The notes under the pieces are model-generated. The model was not told where the DNA came from. It saw nothing but the letters and a program-made list of their open reading frames with translations, and ran no database searches. DNA of 64,000 nt, taken from positions 26,519,213-26,583,212 of the forward strand of contig NC_049979.1 of assembly GCF_000003815.2 (NCBI RefSeq). The letters are read 5' to 3'. The position numbers were made by a program, and so were the translations under genes. This document shows, one piece after another, positions 33,553-45,175 of the stretch (positions are counted from its first letter, which is position 1; each line of letters starts with the position of its first letter). This stretch comes from Branchiostoma floridae (taxonomy: Eukaryota; Chordata; Leptocardii; Amphioxiformes; Branchiostomatidae).

Positions 33553-35037
33553 TATATAGAGAGATATAGACCACAGCCATTCGTGCTAATGGTCTGCAAA
33601 AGAGAGACTTTAGGATGCCTTTTGTATGATGACGCCAGGTTTCTGACGTTAGTGACGTGCATCTGAAAGCATGCTATCTGAAATAGCAAAAGACGAGATC
33701 TATCTACCACTCCAATTTGAAGACTGTATCGTCTTCAGATGAAAACTACAAAACCTGTATGACTGTTGACTATGACTTTTCAATCTTTTTTATCATGCAC
33801 TAAAAAAAAGGTTATTCCTACTACAATGTATGGTGAAAATTTTCTTTCTATGTTGTACCGTTTTCTTTGCCCGCGAGACATTAACAAAACGTTACAAAAT
33901 AAAATTTAGTAGAAGTTCCGATAAAAACGCCTGAAAACACGTTAAGAATAGTCGGAGAAGACCCTCTAATTGGGGAGAAGTCCTATAGCCCTATTGGGTC
34001 CAATGTTAGACTCCTTTGCAGTCTTCGGAACGGAGCAAATTCCCTTCCTCGGCAAATTCCCTTTCCCGGCACAAGAGAACATAGCCAACGTTATTGTAAA
34101 TCGCGAACCAACGATGACTGCAACGGAGTCTAGGCCAGTGTGTTGTTATCCACGCATTGTGTCTAGGTACAGTATTGGTAGACAGAGCCCATCCTTCTTC
34201 TTTCACCGTCCTTTTTCTTTCCCCAACCGAAGTCAGGCACCCGGCATGCACGGAAAGTGTTGCAACCCTTATATCGGGACTTTAAGCCGTGGTCAACTGT
34301 TCATTGTGCTTGTCTAAAAGAGCTAGAGGAATTTTCTTGTACAATGAACCTGTGAATAGTGAACATAGCGTCTGTCTTCTCTGTCAGGACCTGTGGAAGA
34401 CTAGCTCTTCAGTTTTTATAATTAATCTAATGATTTGAACCGTTCTAATCGTATCTAATAATCAACCCTTATCATTGACAGCTCTAGAATCCATTTTTAC
34501 ATTTAATTGCAGTCGGAAGACTAGCGCTAAAAATATGAAAATGAGAAGAAAAGAACGGATAAAAGAACGTAGCTAGTTAGCAACGAGCTATTGTGTAGAG
34601 AGGGACATACGTTTTCAATGCGTTTTTCTAAAAATGAAACTTGCAGGCTTCTATATATATACATATATTCTACAGCAATTCATACTAATGGTCTGCAAAA
34701 GAAGAGCACAAAGAGCCTCTCTGTGCTGTATAAAGACCTTGTGATGACGCCAGGACTCTGACGTTAGTGACGTGTGTTAAATAGCCGAGGACAAGATCTT
34801 TCTACCACAATTTGAAGACTGTACCGTCTTCAGATAAAAAACTACAAAACTTTTGACGATGACTTTTCAACCCAATTTTTTTAATGAAAAAAAGGTTATT
34901 CCTAACACAATGCATGGTGAAACAAATATCCAGATGCATTTTAGTTTACACTTTTCGACTACTAGTATATATTTTTAATACATCCCTTTTAGACAGACAA
35001 GGATAGTGTGTCACTGCACTCAAGTTTGTACCTTGTT

Positions 35038-35560
35038 TTAAAGGGGCATTCCATTCCAGAAGGGAGTCTTGTTTCCCAATAGATAATGTGTCAATGAATA
35101 CATAATCAGCCGAATTTTGTGGAATTCACCTTGGGATGAATTACGTGATGTGTGTTTTATAAAACAATAATGACACTCACTAAACCCATGCAGACCCTAC
35201 CCATGCATTTCCTATACGCATAGACACTTTGTTTATCGTACATATTTTCGGAATAAATGAGGTACGCTAAGCACACCGAGAAGGCAAATTGCTCATAAGA
35301 TAGCAAAGAATACAAGAACAAGACGAGATTTCTTAGCGAACCTGAAATTAGTTTTGTAACCTTACCTAAAAGTTTTGCATTGTATTAAGCCATAGGATTA
35401 ATTCAATTAGAAGGTACTTGGGAGTTAAGTAGAAGACTGAATGTTTTTTGAGGCATGTGGAGCAACTGGGTACTTTATCGTATAATGTGAAGTAGTACGC
35501 AGTTATCACTTCCTAAAATTAATATCTATCGGAAAATAACACAGTGGAATGCCCCTTTAA
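35038..35560. mobile_element. TTAA-flanked TIR element (AGGGGCATTCCA ends)
   Basis: TTAAAGGGGCATTCCATTCC at the left faces GTGGAATGCCCCTTTAA at the right. TTAA at both edges is compatible with piggyBac-type insertion, but TA-type duplication cannot be excluded. It is about 520 bp and lies in the interruption of array unit 3. Confidence 0.7.
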
Positions 35561-35919
35561 CAGAGCCACATACAGAGGACAGAAGGTAGTCACATATACT
35601 CTCCAAGCAGAGGTTTGGCTCCGGCTGTGTTTATACGTGTTCTATACGTTTTATCGTTTTTATTTCTATTTTGTACCGGGTTTTTTTGTCAGCAAGACAC
35701 GAACAAAACGGTATGAATTAAACAGCCTGATAAAACGCCTGAAAACACGTAAAAAAACAGCCGGAGACGAACCTATGATTGGGAAGTAGTGTCATAGCCC
35801 TTTCGGGGCAAGAGTGTTGTTATCCACTGCATCTAAATTTAGGACACGGTAATGTACATCCCTTTCCTTCCACTGCCTTTTCCCTCCCCAACCGAAGTAA
35901 GGTAACATCGACTATCATA

Positions 35920-36111
35920 ATTCCACCAGGTGTCAAAATACCGCCACCTCAAAAAACGTTAGTATAGAGGTCTTCCCAAGATTGCTTTATACACTGAATG
36001 TTAAATATCCTAAATGTAATACAATTCAGATATTTAGGTGTTGAAGACAATCTTGAGAAGGCCTCTATAACAACGTTTTTTGAGGTGGCGGTATAATGGC
36101 ACCTGGTGGAA
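35920..36111. repeat. fold-back element, arms about 65 bp
   Basis: ATTCCACCAGGTGTCAAAAT, ACCGCCACCTCAAAAAACGT, TAGTATAGAGGTCTTCCCAA, GATTG is mirrored by CAATCTTGAGAAGGCCTCTA, TAACAACGTTTTTTGAGGTG, GCGGTATAATGGCACCTGGTGGAA-type sequence. The loop is about 60 bp. The flanks are SINE-like (cctccccaaccgaagtaagg and ttttttacacctgggtggag), so it sits inside a SINE body. Confidence 0.82.
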
Positions 36112-36618
36112 CTATGCGAATGTATGTTACCCATTTTTTACACCTGGGTGGAGTGAGGAAAGTCATTTTAAGTGCCTTTCTCAAACTGTAAAGAAAGTAC
36201 AATACATTATGGACACTTGGCAGCACACTGATATCGTGACCACAAACAAACATATACAATATAATTGATACAAAAATGAACATATATCAAATAGAATAAA
36301 ACAGTTGTGCACCTGAAAACAGTTGCAGCATAATATTAATTTTCCTACGCATTTTTCATTAGAAAAAATCTTGCCGCTGCAACGAAAATTAGCAAACTTC
36401 CCACACAGAGACCTTCCCAAGGGAGACTATTAAAAACTTGTCCTTTTATTTCTATTTTTCTGGTAACGAAAACCCTGTCCGCACAGTGCGGTTCCCATGT
36501 AGTGGCCCCCGGAGGGGGTCCATTGTCGCCCCATCATGTCGTTACACGCCTCGTCAGCCGGGACACCGCGAAACCAATCAGCCGGCTAATTAGATTGGTG
36601 ATAACGTCATCACCTAAC

Positions 36619-37163
36619 AGGGCCTTCACACTGAAACCGAATCAGCAGGAATCAAGCAGAACCAATCGGAATGAAGAATTTGCAAAATTCGTGCCACATT
36701 CGGCGGGAATTCCAAATGGACCTCTTCACACGAGAGGCGAAATGAGTCGGAATGCCGTCTGAATGAAAATTCTTGTATATTTCTGGGTATTTATAGTACA
36801 TTTTATACATTCTCACTGCATTCGAGATATTTGTGTTCATTCTTGTGGCGGGCCGGTTCTCCATCGAATGAAATCAGAATGTTTCGAATAATGTTTGAAT
36901 AATGTTTGAATAATGTTTGAATGCCTTAGAATGCGGTCGTACACACACCCAATCGATATTTCTCCACCTCAAATGTACCTCGAAAGTTCTAAGCATAGCA
37001 AATACATTCGATACGGCCACAAGAATATAATAAGAATAAGGCACATGCCTGGAAATCCAGTGAGAATTTCTAGAATACACTACGAATTCCCAGAAACATA
37101 CAGATAATTTTATTCCTGCGACATTCCGGCTCAATCCGATTCTCGTGTTAAGGGGCCTTTACA
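36619..37163. mobile_element. GAAT-rich inverted-repeat element, copy 2
   Basis: AGGGCCTTCACACTGAAACC at the left and CTCGTGTTAAGGGGCCTTTA at the right. The internal tandem gaataatgttt(gaataatgttt)2 at about 36886-36918 is a local triplication. The right end coincides with an assembly gap. Confidence 0.8.
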
Positions 37164-37263
37164 NNNNNNNNNNNNNNNNNNNNNNNNNNNNNNNNNNNNN
37201 NNNNNNNNNNNNNNNNNNNNNNNNNNNNNNNNNNNNNNNNNNNNNNNNNNNNNNNNNNNNNNN
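37164..37263. other. assembly gap of 100 N
   Basis: Exactly 100 N, the conventional placeholder for a gap of unknown size. The true distance across it is unknown. Confidence 0.98.
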
Positions 37264-37514
37264 TTTTGCTGATATTCATTCCCCAGTGTTAATATACCAG
37301 GGCCCTGTAATGCTAAATGAAATGTAATGAAATAAAGGGGCCGGTGGGAAGTTTGCGGGCATTTGTTACACTTTGTTTTTTTACTCGTAGTTAAAAATAA
37401 ACCGGGAACCGGCGGCAAATAATCATCTCAACACCGAGAGGTACCACCCCCTAGTATCGAACAACTTGTGGCTTCAGAGCCTGGCCTGACAATCACGTGC
37501 GGCGCCGTATTAAA

Positions 37515-37749
37515 TACCCCTGTTACATTTGGCGAAAATCGATCGGACGATGATCCTGCGGCAATCGCCCGAGCCTCGCTTATAGTAACAACTTTATTGC
37601 ACAACAATTGTACAAGGTACACAGTATGGCTTATATGTGACAGGGATGGTTTTCAGGTGAAAATACGTACGCGGAACCTTCTGTTGATCTTAAATATGGC
37701 CGATCTTCCATCAATACGCCTGAAGATCGTGGATAATGTGACAGGGGTA
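37515..37749. mobile_element. MITE TACCCCTGTCACATT, copy 1, carrying a LINE tail
   Basis: TACCCCTGTTACATTTGGCG at the left faces ATAATGTGACAGGGGTA at the right. Copy 2 at 43731 matches over its whole length. Inside both copies is tttattgcacaacaattgta, the 3' tail of the LINE at 38690, bounded by GCTTAT on each side. A further inverse of the left arm (GTCCGATCG..TAATGTGAGGGGGGTA) at about 37908-37946 suggests a second, overlapping member immediately downstream. Confidence 0.8.
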
Positions 37750-38689
37750 TAAATTGACCGGACGACGAGTCTGCTCCATTTTCAGCAGTAAAACGCCCGG
37801 CGTTCACTCGATTCGAGTAAGTCTTGTAATACGGGAAGGGGGAACTCTGCCATTTCTTCGTCGGCATCAGGGTCATGCCTCCTCGTAAATTAGAGCTCGC
37901 AGACTCGTCGTCCGATCGAATCGAGCCTAATGTGAGGGGGGTATAAGGAAACGGTCGATGTTCTCAGGTTAGCCCCGCTTAGTGATGGAAAGTACAGATG
38001 TCCAGATAAAATAAAATACCGTCTCCAGCAATTTTCTGAGATTCGACGGTCTTCTGTCAATCAACAACTCCGCCCGAATGTCATGAAATGTATGAGACAA
38101 TCCCAGTGGTCAGAAATCGTCACAATTTTACACTCCAGCACCCACTTGGAGATGTGAATACTCGTTGAATGTTACGTTTGTATTTTAAGGGTTATCAAAC
38201 ATTGCTTTTGGTGTGTGTGTGTGTCTGTGTGTGTTTTTTTCCTGGCCTGTGAGGAGGGGGTGAAGTCTGCCATCTCTGATTGCCTTGTTCTGGTATGTCC
38301 TTAGTATATCTTCATTTGTGTGATTACTGTACACTGAATTAGTAAAGAAATGAAGCACCTTTAAAAGAAACTAGTCGCAAACAAAACATGATGGTCAATC
38401 AGCACCCAGGTTACATCACACAGAGAACCTCACTAGAGGCCGCAGTCATAACAACACCGATTGGTCGCTTCAACATACATATACGCAGTCTTACGAAAGA
38501 AGTGACCAATGGTGTACAGTAGTAAGGAATTCAAGGCAAACGGTTAGTGATGATGTCATGAATTGTTACGACCGGGTACCTCTCCAAGCAGAGGTTGGGT
38601 ACCTTCAAATCCCTACTTTCTTTTGACTTGCCCCGGTTTCTTTCAATGTAGCTCCTGCACCGGTTAAGTAAACTGGCCCAACACTTTTA

Positions 38690-39090
38690 AAAGAATAGTT
38701 TTATTGCACAACAATTGTACGGGGTACAAAGTATGGCATCTACATAACTACAGTTCTATAACTTAACGCTTATCTAACTAATACAGAAGTTGTAGTATGG
38801 GATAAAATTCTTACAGTTATTGGAGGCTTTTACAATCATTAGAGGAATTTCTAATGTCTAAGCCTTCTTTGATATATTTTCCTATATCTGTCATGCAGGG
38901 ATTGTCACATGTCACGATGTATTTGAATTTGCACTTCAGGTCCATCGAGATGAACCCTTGTGTATAAGATGACAGCCTTGTGTACAGAGAATTTCGTATA
39001 TCAGAATATTTGGGACATACAACCATAAAGTGATATTCGTCTTCAATTAGCTCTGGATTAAATATCTGTTTTACTAGGTGTCATGACAAG
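38690..39090 (-). mobile_element. LINE fragment, RT C-terminus and 3' tail
   Basis: On the minus strand 38817-39090 encodes FNPELIEDEYHFMVVCPKYS then DIRNSLYTRL and more. This is the EDExHF..xCPxYxxIRxxLY pattern at the C-terminus of non-LTR reverse transcriptases. The 3' UTR ends gtagatgccatactttgtac, cccgtacaattgttgtgcaa and taaaa. It is 5' truncated near the gap at 39112. Confidence 0.78.
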
Positions 39091-39111
39091 AAATAGAAGA
39101 TATCCCCCTAC

Positions 39112-39211
39112 NNNNNNNNNNNNNNNNNNNNNNNNNNNNNNNNNNNNNNNNNNNNNNNNNNNNNNNNNNNNNNNNNNNNNNNNNNNNNNNNNNNNNNNNN
39201 NNNNNNNNNNN
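39112..39211. other. assembly gap of 100 N
   Basis: A second placeholder gap of exactly 100 N. The contig between the gaps (37264-39111) is only 1.85 kb and mostly repeats, so its placement is the least secure part of the window. Confidence 0.98.
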
Positions 39212-42200
39212 CAACATTTCCCAAACCACCGGCCCCCTCCCCAGCCACGTTGACAAAAACCCGCGATTCACTACGGTGGGGCCTTTGAAAGTCCCCCTTC
39301 CCTATACCAGGTACCCTCCGGAAGGGAAAAGAAATACCTCTTTAGGTTTTCATGCGTGTCGTTTAATTTTTCTTAACATGTCGTCAGTGATTGAGAAGCC
39401 AGCGCCCGGTGGGTTGAGCACCTTGCCGGTGTCTTCTGTTGTTGTCCCGTCGCCATCTAGAGGGACAAGTCGGGTTCCCTGACCGCAAACACTCATGGCT
39501 TCACTAAATCCGTATTAACATGCCTTTGTACCCGTGTAACTCAATAGACAACGATCAGCGACTCGAAACCGGCTACTATTTCACCAAATCTACCACTTAA
39601 TTCAGGGCAAAATCAGCCAATTAAGAAACCATTTTGTAAAGATGAAACGGAAAATCAACACTACATGGCTTATTTTCGATATTTTGTCCGTTAAGAATGA
39701 ATTCAACATTTCTTGCTGCGTCGAAGCTGGTATAAAGTTAAATTTCTAGAAATCTTAGGCGAAATGTTTTCAATTTTGGTTCCATATTGCTTGCAAAAAA
39801 GCTATTGTGTTGAAAAATGAAGAAAAAAACTATTCTTTGGATTCATAGAAGACAACAAAATTGTTTTATGAACAAAGCAGATAAAATTTAGAAGTTACAA
39901 CATAATGATAGTGAAACAATAATTTTGCTTCAATGAAATTACAGTACAAATAAGTAAGAGAAATGTATACTTACTATTGGGTACACGTTGTCCTCTAGCT
40001 TAGGCTTCTTGCAAACAATATCACCACTCCCCCATTCCCTATATTTACCAAATCATTATCTAGTCCTTCCATCAAATGGTCAAAACATAACATATAAACT
40101 TTCAAAATGTCTTTGACGTCTTTTTCTCATACAAATTTGATATCTTCTAACGTCAGGACAAGACCCATTGTCTATATACTGAAATATGTTGTGATATATA
40201 ATGAAATTATTTCCCTAAATTACACGTAGAGGAGCATTGTTTCAGTAAAGTCGATTAAAGAATGTTATACTTTTTTGCCTACCGAAACGGACAATATAAT
40301 ATCTATCCTGCTTTTCGCAATGATTAGAGGTAGGATCTCATTGCACGACTGTAAATTTTAATTTCTTTCGTTTTCTTTTTATCGTATTATAGACGGGAGG
40401 ATGGATTTTGTTGTCAGTAAACCCGATCCTATAATCCCAGAGACAAGACCCGCACAATGTCGTCTCTCGTCGCCTCTTTGTGTCTGAAGGACATGGAGGC
40501 ACTGAAAATATGTTTTTGGTACGCCCCCTCCCCACCCCCACCCATAAAAATAATAAGCCATTCTGTGATATCATTACAAAGAACGTCACAACCTTGTTAC
40601 TTGAAACAGAAAAGTCAAGATATGTTGAAATTTTACAGGTTCATTTTGCGATATTGCCAATCTCTGTACCCTTTACAGAGTTTTATTTGACATCACAATG
40701 GTAAGATGATACCCAATTAGTGGCTGTCTGGACACCTGTTGTCTCAGACTATCTCTAATTCCTCGCCGTTCGGAATTAGGTGCCTGTGTGTGATGTTAGT
40801 TAAGCTGATGTGCTGATAAGCTACAGACTTGTGTGTGTCGTGGGGGGGGGGGGTACTTAGTATCAGATCTTGACGAATGACGTTCGACTCAAAACAGTGT
40901 TCCATATTTCACAACGTTTTTTCTTTCAATGTTAGGTCTAATTTAACAAACGGCACAATTGTCGCAACGCAAAGACAAAAAGGGGTACCCTCAAGCATAT
41001 CGAACTTTTTAAAACCCGTTTTCCTTTTCTACATACTACTCCTACGCACTACCACTACTATTTGCATGTATACAGCCCTCTAGTGTCAGATTTTAAAATA
41101 CTAATAATACGAAATATTTATGTAATACCAGCGTTATATTTATAATATAACACGGCTTTGCAACGTTTACGATCATCACTAAACGGTTGAGTTTTCTCGC
41201 AAATGTGGAATTTAGTGCTTTTCAGCTCATACGCGATTACGCGAAGGCGTTCGATTCAGATACACTGTGTATAGTGTATGTGTGTGTACATTATGCTTAT
41301 TCTGAAGTGTACTCGTGGAGTGCTTGGTTTATTCCGATTTGAGTGTTAGTGAGTTTATTCTTGTACTGTATCCCACTGGTGAGTAGGCGGGGGCATACAA
41401 ACAGGGTTAATACTACATCATATTTGCTTTTCTCAACTTTGAGAACGGCCACTTCTCGTGCAAGCCGAGGGCAGTGATGTAATAGCCCTTCACAAAAATG
41501 TATACAGGAACCCTCCAGCTATTTACTTACACCATTTTGGAAATATACGCAGGCAAATCGCTTTTTAAAAGGTTGGAGGATCCAATCCGACAACTTCGGT
41601 TCTCCTTATTTCAACAATCACCTGATATTTGCGTTGTGTCTAATTTCACAATCAGTTTGCACTTATTCTGATCCCAACTATGAATTATTAGATAATTATT
41701 TCATACAGATTTATGCTCTATTATAATGCCATGCTATAAGGCAGAATGACGGCATCACAAAGACAATTTTTTTTCTGATTTCCGTGAAGATATTTTTATA
41801 AAGGTTTCTACTTCTCATATTGGCCGTGACATTTTACAAAATTTTGAGACCAGTCGTTTCTTTAAGTGCAGAAATTTGTCATATTTTGTTTCTAAAGTGC
41901 AAAAATTTGTCATATTTTGTTTCTCCACTTGAGAGAAATATCACCGTGACCTTTGAAATCTGTAAGATGAAAATACATCAATCAGGGATGGAGAGTGAAG
42001 AGTGAAAGGTTCGTGCCTTGTGTCGTGCTTATTGAGCAAACACTTCAGTTTGCACTTTTCGATACCTGGTGCCTCCGCTCTTGTGCCACCACTCACGTCT
42101 CGCCCTGACATTTCCCGTCGCCACCCTGCAACAATGGGCTTATCCGGACTTCGATTTTCTTCTCTCTCTACAATCACGTCCGTAGTAAAGCAAAGGGCAC

Positions 42201-42620
42201 AACCCGCCGTATGTGCAATTTGGTCCTTACGTGTTTTTTTTTTTTTTGGAGGCCACGTCCGCCACGTATTTCTGAAAACGTTCAGACTGTACAGGGCAGG
42301 CGCGTCTCCCTGACTGTCACGTACGGGGGGCGAATCCGCAGCCCGATGGCACAGAAAGTTTTGCCTGTACGTTAAGTTCGACGGTGTATCTGCGTGCTCC
42401 ACACTTTTTATTTTGCACACTCGCATCAGCTTGGGGGTTCTCAGAGGATGTCATCCATATAATCGAATCAACACGGCCAAAGCTAAGACAGCGACTTGAA
42501 TTGTTTTCCTGTGTTCCTCCTCCCATTATCTTCAGGATTTCCTAAGCGGGTAAGCGGCTGAGGACTGTTTTCATAGTAAATACAGGATTACAGACTGTTA
42601 GATAAATGCAAGGTTCCTGA
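39212..42620. other. intergenic DNA without recognised genes
   Basis: AT-rich sequence with a G11 run at about 40843 and partial repeat words (ggatgtcatccatataatcg at 42447). Reading frames up to 161 codons lack recognisable features. Confidence 0.5.
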
Positions 42621-42629
42621 GTGTTTCAA

Positions 42630-43050
42630 ATCAGGCTTATACAAATGAAATATACGAGAGAATATTATGTAAATACTGTACAGGAAAAGCAGTGGAAGAT
42701 GAAATACACTTTATATGTCATTGTCCACACTACAGTACCGAAAGAGAACTATTTAAACTAGCCAACAAATTTTTCCCAGCTTTGCACATCGTACCGAACT
42801 ACAAACAACCGTCTTCCTGTTAGCACCACCCAATGCACATGTCTCCCAAAATGTCGGGAATTTTATTCTCCACTGCCTACAGAAAAGAAATCTAATCCCA
42901 AAGCATACGTTTTAGACTAGAAGAATCGCTAGTTAATGACCTTCATCTCTCTCTATGTCCATTTTTGTTATTGCATACTACACCGTATTCTTATCATCAT
43001 TGTATTTCCATGTATATGTGAATTTGCATTAAGTATTATAGCGAATTAGG
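42630..43050 (+). mobile_element. LINE fragment, RT C-terminal zinc knuckle and 3' UTR
   Basis: The plus strand encodes NEIYERILCKYCTGKAVEDE then IHFICHCPHYSTERELFKLA, NKFFPALHIVPNYKQPSSC and a stop near 42824. CxxC-x9-HxxxC is the zinc-knuckle-like ending of many non-LTR ORF2 proteins. Sequence after it resembles LINE 3' UTR. It is 5' truncated. Confidence 0.75.
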
Positions 43051-43114
43051 ACCGTGAGTTTTGCTCAACTTCATTGTGGTATGAGGTACATACTATCGTG
43101 AAACGGTACGAGGG

Positions 43115-43350
43115 GTCTTACGGCATAATGGCAGGATGTTTAGACCAAAACTCAGCGGTTCGAATTTTGGGCTCGAATGCCAAGCTGCCACGTGCACCGA
43201 CCTTGTGCCATTGAGAAAGACACTTAACACGACTTTCCTCACTCCACCCAGGTGTAAAAATGGGCACCTAACTTCGGTTGGGGAGGTAAAAGGCGGTGAA
43301 AGGAAAGCGTTAGGGAACGCAGTCCACTATCGTGCCATGGACAGCCAGAA
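43115..43350 (+). mobile_element. tRNA-derived SINE
   Basis: The B-box-like cagcggttcgaattttg follows a tRNA-like head starting near 43118. The body includes ttgtgccattgagaaagaca, cttaacacgactttcctcac and acccaggtgtaaaaatgggc, the words shared in inverse orientation with 36120-36180 and 56285-56345. Confidence 0.65.
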
Positions 43351-43730
43351 TATAGCACTACCTTTACCTCCAGTTCCTTATATGTGGCATTATAAAAGTA
43401 GGTTGCTAACTTAAGTTCATTGGCATATACAAAACAAATCATAAAAAAACTACTATGTTTTTTGAAAATCCATTTCGGAAAAAAGAAAATATCACGCTGA
43501 CAAGTACGACTGCTACAAAACACGAGAACAGTTTTTTCTTCCGTATTAATATCTTTTCTCACATTGAAGCATATCAAACATTGTCTAAGCCCTAAATTGG
43601 CATTTCTGCAAAAAGGGGAACATAATCTAGAGTTATCAAGAAAGAAAAAAAATGTTCGCTTAGTTTTACGAACTTTTAAGAGGACCAATCACAATTCTAA
43701 CCCCAAATCCACCTGTTCCATACCCTGGTA

Positions 43731-43962
43731 TACCCCTGTCACATTTGGCGAAAATCGATCGGACGACGATTCTGCGGCAATCGCCCGAGCCTCGCTTATG
43801 AAAATAACTTTATTGCACAACAATTGTACAAAGTACAAAGTATGGCTTATATGTGACAGGGACGGTTTTCAGGTGAAAAATATGCGCAACCCTCTGTCGA
43901 TCTTAAACATGGCAAATCTTCCATCGATACGCCCGAAGATCGTGGATAATGTGACAGGGGTA
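43731..43962. mobile_element. MITE TACCCCTGTCACATT, copy 2, carrying a LINE tail
   Basis: TACCCCTGTCACATTTGGCG at the left and GATAATGTGACAGGGGTA at the right form 15-bp perfect terminal inverses with TA edges. It is 232 bp. The internal LINE tail (43802-43851) is again flanked by GCTTAT. Confidence 0.85.
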
Positions 43963-45039
43963 CTAGGACACCCCCGGTGTACATTATCTGACGTTAAATG
44001 GTTCCAGTAGGAGATTTGGGATTGTCGTGCTTATCCCAGCAGAAAGGGTGATGACAAGTGTGATCAGATTATCGTAATCCTGATCGCTGTTAGATAACGC
44101 CATCAACTGGAATCCCTCTTAATTCCAGGGTCCCTTTCCAAACCGGGACCTGGTCGGGTCGAGGTTTCGAAATGTGACTCTGGTATAAGCTGCTGAATTT
44201 CGATATTCTTGGAATTAAAACTCATCTCTTCAAGTCGGTGAGGTTCTTTCCTAGAAGGACCGATTGCTCCTTTCAAAGGCAACCTAAGCAATATTACAGC
44301 GTTAAAAGTGGAAATATTCTGGATGTGGCAAACTGTATGAAATTAACATCTACTGCACTATATTTCCTCATTTGCATCATTATTTCATACTTTGAGCAGT
44401 AAAAACAGCACAGAAACAAGCTGCACTAGGATTCCGTAAAATATTTTAACCTACGAAAATTAGACTTACTGCGGTGTGGAATATTTGCTCCTTGAATGTT
44501 AGTACAGAATGGAATAGAATTCCTTCATCTTATTACGTAGAAAAGTGCTCCCAAAATTGACTTTGATAATTGAAGTTCTACAACCCTGACTCGGACATAT
44601 ATTACTAAGGTTGCCTTTAAACATTTTTTCTTGGTGATTTGGTGTACCGGCGTCCCTTTGTAGTGCTGTAGGCTGTGGTGTCTGGCCGGGCGGGGGTTGG
44701 TTGTTGTGATTGTTTGATGAGCCTCGCCGGGCGATTGAACTGTTTATGGTGCGGCCGGACCTCTGGCGCCTCTCTGAAAGCACGCGTAGAGATTAGCCCC
44801 TGATGTAGGAGAAAAGAAAGAAAGGCGACCAACACAGCGGCCCAAACTCATCAAAACCCATAACCGACCTAAAGCTGGCTTAGCCCCAAAACTAACTCGT
44901 GACTGGTCTCTTCCGCGGTGTTGTTACAAGGGGAAAACGATAGCGCTGTGTGTGGGGTTCCCGATCTCACCAAGCACGTGGAAACAAACGAGAAAAAAAA
45001 AAAAAAAACGCACGCCGCTAAGATTCTTTCAAAAGTTCT

Positions 45040-45175
45040 CACCACCATAACCGGGTCAGGACGACGACCTACATGTGACTGTCTGTCCCTGAAAATGGTG
45101 GTGGGATTCGAACCAGGGGCCTCTGTGTTTGAGGAGCTGTGCGTAACAGGTGGTTCTGTGGGTAAACAAGAAGTA
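45040..45175 (-). mobile_element. possible tRNA-derived SINE
   Basis: The minus strand reads gcccctggttcgaatcccac, a near-perfect B box with T-loop context. An A-box-like region upstream (cctgttacgcacagctcct) is weak and a cloverleaf cannot be completed, so a functional tRNA is unlikely. Confidence 0.4.

Larger units (their letters stand above)
30811..35910. repeat. segmental tandem array, three units of about 1.73 kb
   Basis: Units open with cccttatatcgggacttta at 30811, 32537 and 34266 (periods 1726 and 1729). Units 1 and 2 are nearly identical throughout. Unit 3 matches to about 34922, is interrupted by 0.7 kb containing a TIR element (35038-35560), and resumes about 35640-35910 with more divergence. 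Each unit contains ctatgttgtaccgttttctt, a tgttgttatccacgcattgt segment and a minus-strand SINE body (ctttccccaaccgaagtcag). No coding content was seen. Confidence 0.88.

Noticed and set aside
45095-45125. tRNA gene on the minus strand
   Set aside because: Only the B-box region is convincing. No full cloverleaf can be built, so SINE remnant is more likely.
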